Source: JAJTFW01 sp903922455
Lineage (GTDB): Bacteria > Bacteroidota > Bacteroidia > AKYH767-A > OLB10
Direction: 5' to 3'
NCBI GenBank assembly: GCA_943329665.2
Contig: CALQEU020000002.1
Span: 200,095-264,094, forward strand
DNA length: 64,000 nt
Part shown: positions 35,690 through 44,699 of the stretch, piece after piece
Position numbering within the stretch: position 1 is the stretch's first letter
How the letters are laid out: each line of letters begins with the position of its first letter
The notes under the pieces: model-generated
What the model saw: the letters and a program-made list of their open reading frames with translations, nothing else
What the model was told of the DNA's origin: nothing
Database searches by the model: none
Program-made: the position numbers and the translations under genes

Positions 35690-36406
35690 ATGGCATATAC
35701 CTATCAAGACGCTTCGATCGTAGACATCATATACGAGACAGAAAAAGTAAAACGATTTTTCATAAAAGTACCAGACGAAATTCCTTTTTCGTTCAAGGCT
35801 GGGCAATTCATTATGTTAGATTTACCCCTCGATTCAAAATATACTAATCGCAGTTATTCGATTGCATCAGCTCCTTCAAAAGATAATATTTTTGAGTTGT
35901 GTATTGTACTTAATGAAAAAGGATTAGGAACACCACTTTTATGGGAGAGATATGATATAGGAACGCAAATAAAAATATCAAAAGTGTTAGGTAAATTTCA
36001 ATTGCCTGACACTATTGATCGCGACTTATGTTTTATTGGAACTGGAACAGGTATTGCTCCGTTACGTTCACAAATAGTACACATCTTAAAAAATAATATT
36101 CCACATAAAAATTTATACTTGATTTTTGGTAATCGCTGGGAGAAAGATATTCTGTATCGCAAGGAGCTAGAAGAATTAGCAGCTGAATATCCAAGCTTCC
36201 AATTCATTCCTGTTTTATCGCGTCAAAATGAGGGCTGGAAAGGCAAAACAGGATACGTACATAGTATTTACGAAGAAATTTTTGCGGATCAACGTCCAGC
36301 TTATTTTTATATCTGCGGATGGGCGGATATGCTAAAAGAAGCGCGACAAAGACTCGATATTTTAGGATATGACAAAAAAGCCATTCGCTTTGAGTCGTAT
36401 GATTAA
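35690..36406 (+). CDS. ferredoxin-NADP reductase-family flavoprotein
   Basis: 238 residues. FAD-binding barrel with RSYSIAS (54-60), NAD(P)-binding domain with GTGTGIAP (117-124) and CGWADML near the end (209-215). There is no [2Fe-2S] domain, so it is a plain flavin reductase that passes electrons between NAD(P)H and an unknown partner. The 201-bp upstream gap contains a 13-bp palindrome CTGAGT-C-ACTCAG (35613-35625), a possible operator, but no clear -7/-33 pair. Confidence 0.87.
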   Translation: MAYTYQDASIVDIIYETEKVKRFFIKVPDEIPFSFKAGQFIMLDLPLDSKYTNRSYSIASAPSKDNIFELCIVLNEKGLGTPLLWERYDIGTQIKISKVLGKFQLPDTIDRDLCFIGTGTGIAPLRSQIVHILKNNIPHKNLYLIFGNRWEKDILYRKELEELAAEYPSFQFIPVLSRQNEGWKGKTGYVHSIYEEIFADQRPAYFYICGWADMLKEARQRLDILGYDKKAIRFESYD

Positions 36407-36475
36407 AGAGTTGCAAAATATAGTATACTAAATTTCGTTTTAAACTGTTATCGTCCTCTAACTCATCAATTTCTT

Positions 36476-36790
36476 AAAAAAATAAACGAGTTGAGATCGA
36501 AAAAACTAAGTTTTATTGCACTTTCATGGACCATTGTTCATCCCATCAACGAGGAAAGTCCACTGCGCAACTTAGTAGAAAATGATGTAGAAGAACTTGA
36601 AGCTGAATTTATGATTAGTATTAAAGCCATTGATGATACCTACTCCCAACAAATATTTGATCGAAATTCTTATTTTTGGAAAGAAATGAAATGGGACGCA
36701 AAATTTTTGCCGATGGTATCTAAGTCTGAAACAGGGAAAACCATTATCGATTTAAAAAAATATCTGAAATTGAAAATATTAAAATCGAAC
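36476..36790 (+). pseudogene. fossil of inward-rectifier K+ channel (KirBac) C-terminal domain
   Basis: The frame reads SKKLSFIALSWTIVHPINEE, then ESPLRNLVENDVEELEAEFM and TYSQQIFDRNSYFWKEMKWD. This matches the cytoplasmic beta-sandwich of prokaryotic Kir channels, whose core reads LxWTxxHPIDxxSP...EF...F.Q....R.SY...E..W.A.F. The slide helix, both transmembrane helices and the GYG filter are absent: the frame closes with a stop at 36404-36406, the end of the flavin reductase. No ATG starts it. It is therefore a truncated relic, or an orphan domain if the TTG at 36491 is used, and it continues in frame into the next gene without a stop. Confidence 0.8.
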
Positions 36791-37558
36791 ATGTATAAAA
36801 TATTTCTAATACTTTTTTTCACTTGTATTGCTGGAACTTCGTGGTCACAAGTAGGAAAAAGTGAATTACAAAAATTTCAACAAGGAGAAAAATTACAGCA
36901 GGAAGAAAAATGGAGTGAAGCCCTTGTTGTTTTTAAAGAACTATTGAAAAGAGATTCATCCAACGTTGAATATTTATGGAGAACTTCATTCATGTATTGC
37001 ATCATTGGCTTTGAACAAAAAACAGAGAGTTCAAAACAAGAGTGGTATGAAAAGGCAACTTATTTAGGAAAGAAAGCCATCACGCAACATCCTCAAAATG
37101 CGAATGCGCATTATGCTTATGCAGTGTCGCTGGGTAGAATGACTGAATTTGGAAGCAACAAAATAAAAATCGAGAATGCCAAATTAATTAAATCAGAAGC
37201 GGAACTAACCCTCAAACTAGATCCAAAAACAGCAGGTGCTTATCATATTCTAGGAAGATGGCATCGCGAAATTGCCAGTTTTAATTTTTTTGAAAGAACC
37301 ATGATAACAGCCATCTTCGGAGCTTTGCCTGGTGGAACTCATGATGAGTCGATAAAGAATTTTGAAAAAGCCATCTTGTTAGAACCCATGAATTCAATAC
37401 ATTATTTTGAGTTGGCACAGTCGTATCTAGCACGCGACGAAGAAAGTGACAAACAGAATGCAAAAAACTGGCTTATAAAAGCAACACAAATTCAAGTTAA
37501 GAGCATAGATGACAAAAACAACAAGAGTAAATGTGAGAAATTGTTAAAGGAAATATAA
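36791..37558 (+). CDS. secreted TPR protein, RMD-like
   Basis: 255 residues with signal peptide (MYKIFLILFFTCIAGTSWSQ). Tetratricopeptide-like repeats follow: KWSEALVVFKELLKRDSSNV, AKLIKSEAELTLKLDPKTAG and HDESIKNFEKAILLEPMNSI. The block HILGRWHREIASFNFFE then an AIFGALPGGT loop recalls the RMD (regulator of microtubule dynamics)-like family found also in bacteria. Its function there is unknown; a periplasmic protein-protein adaptor is inferred. Start is ATG 36791 at the signal peptide, not the upstream in-frame TTG inside the Kir fossil. It converges with the flippase gene, 14 bp apart. Confidence 0.82.
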   Translation: MYKIFLILFFTCIAGTSWSQVGKSELQKFQQGEKLQQEEKWSEALVVFKELLKRDSSNVEYLWRTSFMYCIIGFEQKTESSKQEWYEKATYLGKKAITQHPQNANAHYAYAVSLGRMTEFGSNKIKIENAKLIKSEAELTLKLDPKTAGAYHILGRWHREIASFNFFERTMITAIFGALPGGTHDESIKNFEKAILLEPMNSIHYFELAQSYLARDEESDKQNAKNWLIKATQIQVKSIDDKNNKSKCEKLLKEI

Positions 37559-37572
37559 AGTAAATTTTCAAA

Positions 37573-39036
37573 TTATTTTTTCTTTTTCAACCAATCGAAA
37601 GCTTCGGGTGTCAATTTTTTCATATAGACAAAAGCAATATAAATTCCAGAGATTATGATTCCTTTGTAAAGAATATTAATTATTGGGTAGCCAGTCGAAG
37701 GCAACAAAAATCCGAATGCGAAAAGCACAATAATTAAAAAGAGCAACACTTTGTTTTCCTTCTCAAATGGCTGCAAATTGAAATGTTTTTTAACATACCA
37801 AAACAAGAGACTATTGTAAATAAATGAAGCTAATGCGGTAGCGGTGGCGGCTCCAATCATCCCTAACCATGGGATTAAAATAATTTGCAATGCCAACACA
37901 ATAACCGCTAAAGAAATTAAAAAAACGGCACCTAACTTATACTTATCAGAATTAAATAAAATAGCTGCATTTAATCCTGTAGCCATATTGTAGAGACTTG
38001 ATAAACTTAAAATGATGACAATGGGTGCTCCTTGATCATATCCTTCTGGTAAAAAAGTGAACAAATCGTAAATATTGATATTCACATTCAGAAAAAGAAA
38101 GCCTCCAATCATGAACATATACAAACTTGATTTTTGGTAAATCGAATTGATTTCTTCGCGATCATTTTCTTTCCATGCAAAAGCGATTTTAGAAGCGGCA
38201 ATACGATCAAAAGCATTGAGAGGAGCTTCGATGATAGTTGGAATAAAGGCTGCCACAGTATAAACTCCTACGAAAGCTAGAGGCATATATTGTCCGATCA
38301 TAATGGCATCGAAAAATTTCAATCCAATGGAGGCTACGGAAGCAAACCATAGCAACAATCCGTAACGAATCAACTGAATAAAATTTTGCTCTTTAAAAAA
38401 GGGCCAATCAATTTTAAATCCGGGTCGGTCGAATTGAAATATATAAATGAGTAAACCGATCATTTGAATTCCATAAATGGCAACAAAAGCCATTATAAAC
38501 TCATCTAAGGTAAACCATTTCAAATAATACAAACTCACCACAGCAATCGCCATGAAGCGCACTACAATATCGTTGAGGTAGGTGGGAATTGTACTTTTAT
38601 AATTCGAAGAGCAATAGATACTCAACACCGAAATAATCGAAACAAAAAAAGTAAGTGGAAAAACATAATAAAAGAATTCATTAAACAAAGGCGATTCGAC
38701 GGCATAGCGACTCATGATAAAATCTTTAGACAAATAAAGCACTGTGGCTGCCAACACAAATCCAAGCAAAGGAAACAGCAACATAAAACCAAAAAATCCA
38801 TGGTGACGATTCTCTAGATTTTTAAAACGCGGAAAGAAGCGTGTTGTAGCACTACCAATTCCAAGAGGCACAAACATGGCCACCAGCAGAGCGAATGAAT
38901 ACAGAACTCGTGTAAGGCCTAGCTCCTCTTTGGTTAGGAAGTTTGGCTGGATAATAATCAGATTTACAAAGCCCACCACGAAACCAATATAGGTAGCTAT
39001 GGTATTTTTTATTCCTTGACGTTTGATTACTCCCAT
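37573..39036 (-). CDS. polysaccharide flippase (Wzx/MATE-like, MOP superfamily)
   Basis: 487 residues with about 14 predicted transmembrane helices and an N-terminus (MGVIKRQGIKNTIATYIGFV) typical of Bacteroidota lipopolysaccharide-type flippases. It would carry undecaprenyl-linked repeat units across the inner membrane. A -7 box TACTTTTG (minus strand, 39062-39069) lies 25 nt upstream. It stands alone between the TPR gene and the T9SS relic, but fits the surrounding polysaccharide genes. Confidence 0.87.
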   Translation of the reverse strand: MGVIKRQGIKNTIATYIGFVVGFVNLIIIQPNFLTKEELGLTRVLYSFALLVAMFVPLGIGSATTRFFPRFKNLENRHHGFFGFMLLFPLLGFVLAATVLYLSKDFIMSRYAVESPLFNEFFYYVFPLTFFVSIISVLSIYCSSNYKSTIPTYLNDIVVRFMAIAVVSLYYLKWFTLDEFIMAFVAIYGIQMIGLLIYIFQFDRPGFKIDWPFFKEQNFIQLIRYGLLLWFASVASIGLKFFDAIMIGQYMPLAFVGVYTVAAFIPTIIEAPLNAFDRIAASKIAFAWKENDREEINSIYQKSSLYMFMIGGFLFLNVNINIYDLFTFLPEGYDQGAPIVIILSLSSLYNMATGLNAAILFNSDKYKLGAVFLISLAVIVLALQIILIPWLGMIGAATATALASFIYNSLLFWYVKKHFNLQPFEKENKVLLFLIIVLFAFGFLLPSTGYPIINILYKGIIISGIYIAFVYMKKLTPEAFDWLKKKK

Positions 39037-39197
39037 TCAACCCTGTAATTTACAATAAACGCAAAAGTAACTGCAATAATCAATATAAATCACTCATAAC
39101 TAGTTCATTTTCCATTTCTTACCTTAAAAATCAAAAAACTCTAACAATCAATGATTTAAATTAATATATTGAATTCCAATTTCTAAAACCAAAACAC

Positions 39198-39937
39198 ATG
39201 AAAAAAATTATTATCTTAATTATGATTCTTTTAGGAAATCAATTTACTAAAGCACAATTGTGGGAGCAAACTACTACTTTTCCTGGAATTTTAAGGCTGC
39301 GAAATGGTTAACCTATAAAATAAGATTCCAAAACACCGGAACTTATCAAGCTAATTATGTGCGAATCACTGATAGTATTCCATCGGAATTAAATTTATCG
39401 ACCTTTGAACTTCTTGGTTATAGTCATCAACCTTGTACATATACAATAGAAGGGAATAACATCATTAAATTTAATTTCCCTGGCATCATATTACCTGACT
39501 CAAATTCTAATGAGCCAGAAAGCCACGGATTTATTGAGTTTAGAATAAGACCAAATACAAATTTGGTGCTCGGTGATAATATCAGCAATCGTGCATACAT
39601 TTATTTTGACTTCAATCCTGCTGTAATTACTAATGACGCAATTACCATAGTAGAAAATACTACTTCACTTAACGAAGTTAATATTTCAATTAACGACTTG
39701 AGAATATTTCCAAATCCATCCTCGGAATACATAAATTGCAAAGTGATAACAAACCAAACAAATGATATGTTATACCAACTTTCAATTTTCGATTCTCAAG
39801 GAAAGTTAATAAGCAAAGTGAACAATTCGAACTTATCAAATCCAATAAGTATAAAAACGCTTCAAACTGGACTTTACTTATTACAATTATTAGATCGTAA
39901 CGGAAAAATTTATTCTGGAACATTTATTAAAGATTAA
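39198..39937 (+). pseudogene. relic of a type IX-secreted surface protein
   Basis: An ATG at 39198 begins a signal peptide (MKKIIILIMILLGNQFTKAQ), but this frame stops at 39309-39311 after 37 codons. From about 39260 another frame encodes 225 residues: a DUF11/DUF7619-like domain (LTYKIRFQNTGTYQANYVRI, NRAYIYFDFNPAVITND), then a Por-type C-terminal sorting domain (LRIFPNPSSEYINC...LQTGLYLLQLLD...GTFIKD). In intact homologues a long passenger precedes that domain. So an internal deletion with a frame change is likely; a single sequencing error would still leave a passenger-less protein. It shows the organism has type IX secretion. Confidence 0.75.
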
Positions 39938-39950
39938 ACACAATAATTTT

Positions 39951-39986
39951 AAAAAGCCCTTGTTGAAAATCAGCAAGGGCTTTTTT
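39951..39986. terminator. bidirectional terminator between the T9SS relic and glycosyltransferase
   Basis: Stem AAAAAGCCCTTG (39951-39962) with CAAGGGCTTTTTT (39974-39986) and an 11-nt loop. A U-tract follows on both strands. It ends the plus-strand relic and the converging minus-strand glycan operon, whose last stop codon it overlaps. Confidence 0.85.
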
Positions 39987-41055
39987 ATTTAGGATTTTTT
40001 TTAACTCTTATACTTTCTGTATAAATATCAATAAGTTCATCGATACAAGAATCAATATCATGATAAGTTTCCGCATATTTTCTACTAGCCTTTCCTGCTT
40101 CATGACGCCACACCGAACTTTTAAGCAACTCCTCGATAACAGATTTTATAGTATCAGGATTAGCGTTAATTATTGGAGAAATTCCCGGAAAACAAGATAA
40201 TACAGAAGGCTTCATATAGCAAACTACAGGCTTTGCAAATGCAAAAGCCTCCATTGAAGCCATTCCATAACTACCAAGAACAATTTGATCGATAAACACA
40301 TCACACTTTCCAATTAAATTTAAAACTTCTTGTCTGCTTAATTTAAAAGCACGTACATATTCGAAATCATATGTATGACTTAATTCTTCAAGCGCTGCTT
40401 CAATATAATTGGTACCTTTTGCAATGGGTGCAGTAGGTGCATGAATTATTAATGGTTTACTTTTATTTAATTCTGGAGGATTAGGAACATAATTGTTCAA
40501 GTCAATTCGTTGAATAAACTTATAATATGTAGGAAAAATATCAGCCAAAATATACTGTTCCATACCTGGAAACACCAAAGGCACAAAACCTGCACTCTTA
40601 AACATCTGTTGTATTTTCCTTGATTGAGTCACTGACTCATAAGGATATTCATAACCATTGTAAAACGCCTCCTTGTAATACCTATTCTCTAAAAATTCCA
40701 CTTCAGGAATTCGAATATCACTACCCACCCATTCAACTAAAGCAGGCTTATTAAATAAACGTATAAATGGGAAAAGGAGATTATTCAGAGGCATACTAAA
40801 AGATCCACAGTAATGAATTACATCTGCCCAAAATATTCCTCTAATAGCATGAAAATAAAATCTACTAAAATTAAAAACTTTATGCAAAAACCCAAAACGC
40901 AATCCTTTTAGTGGGAATCCTTTACCACCAAATTGCTGCTGGTTAGGATTAATATCGAGAAAGAGTGCTTTAACATCAATTCCCCTCCTATTTAACCTAT
41001 CCGCAGTTATGGAAGGCATAGAAGCAATGTTATTTGGTAAAATTAATACTTTCAT
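39985..41055 (-). CDS. GT-B glycosyltransferase
   Basis: 356 residues. The N-terminus MKVLILPNNIASMPSITADR and the C-terminal donor-binding pattern (DVFIDQIVLGSYGMASMEAF, AFAKPVVCYMKPS) indicate a GT4-like enzyme, with loose similarity to other Bacteroidota surface-glycan transferases. Sugar specificity is unknown. It overlaps the methyltransferase stop by 4 bp, so it is the last gene of the operon epimerase-asnB-epimerase-methyltransferase-GT. Confidence 0.83.
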   Translation of the reverse strand: MKVLILPNNIASMPSITADRLNRRGIDVKALFLDINPNQQQFGGKGFPLKGLRFGFLHKVFNFSRFYFHAIRGIFWADVIHYCGSFSMPLNNLLFPFIRLFNKPALVEWVGSDIRIPEVEFLENRYYKEAFYNGYEYPYESVTQSRKIQQMFKSAGFVPLVFPGMEQYILADIFPTYYKFIQRIDLNNYVPNPPELNKSKPLIIHAPTAPIAKGTNYIEAALEELSHTYDFEYVRAFKLSRQEVLNLIGKCDVFIDQIVLGSYGMASMEAFAFAKPVVCYMKPSVLSCFPGISPIINANPDTIKSVIEELLKSSVWRHEAGKASRKYAETYHDIDSCIDELIDIYTESIRVKKNPK

Positions 41056-41933
41056 TTTTGGACTTTCCTACCACGAATCGTTATGCCGTAAAAATCCTGA
41101 AATTGCCATTCAACCTTTAATCCTGCACTCTCAAACCATCCTAAAATTTCATCGATAGTGTGTCTGGAACAATTCTGAGGATGATACCAGTCATAATTAA
41201 TTACTGAATTATCATGGAAAGAAAAGGCAGGATTCCAAAAACATTTAAAGAAAAAATGATAAATGAAACGCTGCAAATCATATTCGCCCGCTTCAATCTC
41301 CATGGCCTTTAATTCAGGAACAATAACTTTTTGACCACTTTCAGAAACAACTTTTGCAAACTGTGTAATTTCATCGCAAACAGCCATTGCTTTATCGTAA
41401 TCAAATCCTGCTATTTTATTTCTAATTAAATCATCGGAAAATTCTCTAAGTGGTGCTTTTTTACGATATACATAAATTGCAATTTCACCATTTTCCTCCA
41501 AAAGGTCAATTAAATTTTTAAACGCACCAAAAGGATCATCAGTATGATGAAGTACTTCTTGGCAATAAATAAAATCAAACTTCCCTAAATCAGTCAAATC
41601 ACTCAATAAATTTTTCGAAAAAAAATGGGTATTGGGAACATCTTTAAAATTGTCTCTTGCAATATCAGCAGCAACTAAATCAATACCTACAATTTCCGTA
41701 TTGGCAGCTGACAAGGAACGCAACAAAGCGGTTACTCTTCCATTACCGCATCCACCATCGAGAATCCTTTTTTTGTGACTTAAATATGTTTCAAAATCTT
41801 GATCAGATTTAAAACCATTTCGTTCTACAATCCATTTTCTTATCTCGGACCCCTCTTCCATGGTTTCCTTGAAGGCCAAATTGGGATTATTCTTCCACTT
41901 ATCGTGAAAACTAACCGATGTATTATTCTTCAT
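41052..41933 (-). CDS. class I SAM-dependent methyltransferase
   Basis: 293 residues. SAM-binding motif I is ILDGGCGNGRVTALL (residues about 52-66), with EIVGIDLVAADIA as motif II and DFIYCQEVLHHTDDPFGAF after it. Its place between sugar epimerases and a glycosyltransferase suggests methylation of a sugar or glycan intermediate; that is inferred from position only. Overlaps both neighbours by 4-11 bp. Confidence 0.88.
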   Translation of the reverse strand: MKNNTSVSFHDKWKNNPNLAFKETMEEGSEIRKWIVERNGFKSDQDFETYLSHKKRILDGGCGNGRVTALLRSLSAANTEIVGIDLVAADIARDNFKDVPNTHFFSKNLLSDLTDLGKFDFIYCQEVLHHTDDPFGAFKNLIDLLEENGEIAIYVYRKKAPLREFSDDLIRNKIAGFDYDKAMAVCDEITQFAKVVSESGQKVIVPELKAMEIEAGEYDLQRFIYHFFFKCFWNPAFSFHDNSVINYDWYHPQNCSRHTIDEILGWFESAGLKVEWQFQDFYGITIRGRKVQK

Positions 41934-42804
41934 AACAACAATTTTTTATTCCATCTCTCCAGTTTACTACTGGAAAATAATTTACTTTTGAATATAATTT
42001 TTGAGAGTCTGCGACTAGCTTTACAACAGGTGCATCTATAACAACATTTTTTCTCAATTCTTTTCCAAGCAAGGTTGCAATTTCTTCAGAAATTTCACCA
42101 ATATCTGTAATTTCCGATCCACCAAGGTTATAAATATTGTATTCTTTTTTTTTCTCGATTCCTAAAAACCTAATGATGAGTTCCACTAGATCTGAAATAA
42201 ATATTGGTTTGAAAACCATTCCCTTTCCACTATTTAAATTAATTGCTTCCTCGTTTCTGATACGTTCAATTAAACCAGGCAATAACATGCCTTTTTGATT
42301 CGGTCCATATGGATTAAAAATTCTAAGAATATCAACCGAAAAATAATTAGAATATGGAACTAACAAAGTTTCAGAAGCAATTTTTGTTGCAGCATAAAAA
42401 CTAGAAGCATTAGTAGGGCTCGATTCATTTAAAATACCACCATTCATATCATATACACTTCCAGTAGATGCATAAAGAAATCCTTTAATACCTTTTGAAA
42501 TTCCAAGATTAGCAAGTTCTACCACGGAACGAGTATTTACATTAAAAATATCGATTGCGTAATCTGGAAAATCACGAAAATGGGGAGATTGAGCTAAATG
42601 AATAATATAATCAAAGTTTTCATCTTTAAAATTAGAAATTATATCTTCATTTAAGTCCAATAATTTTACTGTCACTCTTTTATCTTTAAAAACAGGCAAA
42701 TCTCTCTGAACTAAAAGCAATTCAAAATCATCATTTGTAGACAACAATTGCTTCACTAAATTCCGTCCAATAAAACCACTAGCACCTGTTATAAGATAAC
42801 GCAT
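41923..42804 (-). CDS. NAD-dependent sugar epimerase/dehydratase
   Basis: 293 residues, extended SDR fold. Nucleotide-binding motif GASGFIGRN near the N-terminus; catalytic SxnYxxxK as Ser-Thr of YASTGS and YAATKIASE. It converts a nucleotide sugar, probably by epimerisation, reduction or dehydration. The longer frame starts at 42825 and would overlap asnB; ATG at 42804 begins the conserved MRYLITGASGFIG and lies 1 bp after the asnB stop, so it is used. Confidence 0.88.
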   Translation of the reverse strand: MRYLITGASGFIGRNLVKQLLSTNDDFELLLVQRDLPVFKDKRVTVKLLDLNEDIISNFKDENFDYIIHLAQSPHFRDFPDYAIDIFNVNTRSVVELANLGISKGIKGFLYASTGSVYDMNGGILNESSPTNASSFYAATKIASETLLVPYSNYFSVDILRIFNPYGPNQKGMLLPGLIERIRNEEAINLNSGKGMVFKPIFISDLVELIIRFLGIEKKKEYNIYNLGGSEITDIGEISEEIATLLGKELRKNVVIDAPVVKLVADSQKLYSKVNYFPVVNWRDGIKNCCYEE

Positions 42805-42805
42805 A

Positions 42806-44698
42806 TTATTCAATTTTTTCACCATCTACAAAAAGTCGAAGCCACCATTCAAAACAAATAAAAGACCAAATCAACAACCGATGGTTTACCTTATGTTGTT
42901 GATGATCCTCAAGCACTTTTCGAATAAATTTCGGATTAATAATTTCATTAATTCTCGATTTTTTTCCTCCAACTAACTCAGAAACATATTTAAAATTCTC
43001 TCCTCTATACCAAGATTCATCAGGTGCAGAGAATCCTTGCTTCTTTCTATTAATTATTTTCTCTGGAATCAACTCCGACATTGCCTTTCTTAAAACATTT
43101 TTTCCATCATTAAATTCCATTTCGAACTTTCTGAGTTTACCAATTTCATTCTCATCCATCCTAATCATCTCATCAAGTCTCCCTAACTTATATTTGACTG
43201 GAATCTTCTGAGCGAAATCTACAAGATCATTATCCATAAAAGGAAATCTTTCCTCTAATGAATGTGCCATTGAAAGCTTGTCGCCAACTAGAAACAATGC
43301 AGGTAAAAATGTTTTTGCTTCGAAATACAAAGAGTTTTTAATATGATCTTCTGGAGTATCATATCGCAAAGATTTATTATAAAGAAAGACATTCTTAAAC
43401 AAGTCAAATGAATTTTTTCCTGCACTCGTTTTTTTATAAACCTCTTCATTGAAAAAAGATTTCTTATCCTCATCCTTTACTAACCTTTGCCAAAAACTAT
43501 AATATTCAGAAAAATATTGTTCTTGATTTATGGAATTTCCTACCCTATAATATCTCCAAGGATAGCCACCGTATAACTCATCTCCTCCAGCGCCACTTAA
43601 ACAAACTTTTACAAATTTGGAAGCCAATCCTGCAATATAAAAATTGGGATAAGACATGCCAACTCTCAGATCTTCCAAGTGCCAAACTAACTTCGGTACC
43701 GCCCATGATAAATCGGAACTATTTAATACTTGTTCGTAATGCTCTGTTTTAAACAAACTCGCCATTAACTCAGCATCTCTTCTCTCATCGAAATTTGCCT
43801 CTCTTCCTGTGGTTGAAGACATATCGAAGCCACAAGTAAATGTCCTTAACCGTTTCACTTTGGAGCTTGCAATTGCTGTTATAGAGCCTGAATCTATTCC
43901 ACCACTTAAATAACTTCCAACATCCACATCTGCTACCATTTGTTTAGACACTGCACTTTTAAAAAGTCTCAATGTTTCCTCAACAGCAGTTTGTTCATCA
44001 ATTGAATCATCGGTATCAGAAAAATTATAATCCCAATAAGACCATTCCTTTTTATTTAATTTTAAATCAAATTCAATAATTCTAGCTGGGGCTAACAACT
44101 GTATGCCTTTAAACAAAGTACCAAACCTAAATATATTTTGAAAAGTAAAATATTCATTCAAAGAATCATAATTAATATCAAAGTGATAATCTGGATGTTT
44201 CAATATCCCTTTTATCTCAGAAGAGAAAATTAACTTTCCACCTTCATGGTAAACATAGAGGGGTTTAATTCCATAACGATCTCGTGCAAGTAAAAGTCGA
44301 CCACTACTTTTATCAAAAAGAGCAATGGCGAACATTCCATTTAACTTTTTAAAAACGTTGTCGGACCATGCTTTATATCCGTTCAAAATCACTTCAGTAT
44401 CGGAATTTGTTCTGAATACAAATCCAGCATGTTGAAGTTCCTTTCTTAACTCTTTGAAATTATAAATTTCACCATTAAATATTAATATCACATTTCCTTC
44501 TTCATCCAACATCGGTTGATTTGCCGCTTCCGACAAATCAAGGATAGACAAACGAACATGAGCTAAGCCAATATTTTGAAAAGAATAAACACCATCAGCA
44601 TCAGGTCCACGATGGCCTATTGCCCCCATCATGCGATGCAGAATCGAATCATCTACATGCTGACCATTACTATAGGCAAAGCCACAAATTCCACACAT
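42806..44698 (-). CDS. AsnB-like glutamine amidotransferase (first copy)
   Basis: 630 residues. Class II glutaminase domain with Cys2 nucleophile (MCGICGFAYS), FNGEIYN (74-80) and a second domain with PP-loop SGGIDS (265-270), plus later motifs SGAGGDELYGGYPWR and EERFPFMDND. True asparagine synthetase makes Asn from Asp and Gln; within glycan loci these paralogues (e.g. WbpS type) amidate uronic-acid sugars, which the context favours. Which applies here is not decided. Between two epimerase genes, with 1-bp gaps on both sides. Confidence 0.87.
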   Translation of the reverse strand: MCGICGFAYSNGQHVDDSILHRMMGAIGHRGPDADGVYSFQNIGLAHVRLSILDLSEAANQPMLDEEGNVILIFNGEIYNFKELRKELQHAGFVFRTNSDTEVILNGYKAWSDNVFKKLNGMFAIALFDKSSGRLLLARDRYGIKPLYVYHEGGKLIFSSEIKGILKHPDYHFDINYDSLNEYFTFQNIFRFGTLFKGIQLLAPARIIEFDLKLNKKEWSYWDYNFSDTDDSIDEQTAVEETLRLFKSAVSKQMVADVDVGSYLSGGIDSGSITAIASSKVKRLRTFTCGFDMSSTTGREANFDERRDAELMASLFKTEHYEQVLNSSDLSWAVPKLVWHLEDLRVGMSYPNFYIAGLASKFVKVCLSGAGGDELYGGYPWRYYRVGNSINQEQYFSEYYSFWQRLVKDEDKKSFFNEEVYKKTSAGKNSFDLFKNVFLYNKSLRYDTPEDHIKNSLYFEAKTFLPALFLVGDKLSMAHSLEERFPFMDNDLVDFAQKIPVKYKLGRLDEMIRMDENEIGKLRKFEMEFNDGKNVLRKAMSELIPEKIINRKKQGFSAPDESWYRGENFKYVSELVGGKKSRINEIINPKFIRKVLEDHQQHKVNHRLLIWSFICFEWWLRLFVDGEKIE

Positions 44699-44699
44699 G

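Noticed and set aside
36491..36790. TTG start giving a 355-residue Kir-TPR fusion protein
   Set aside because: The fusion would put the signal peptide inside the protein; ATG 36791 at the signal peptide is a better start, and the first part looks like a relic.
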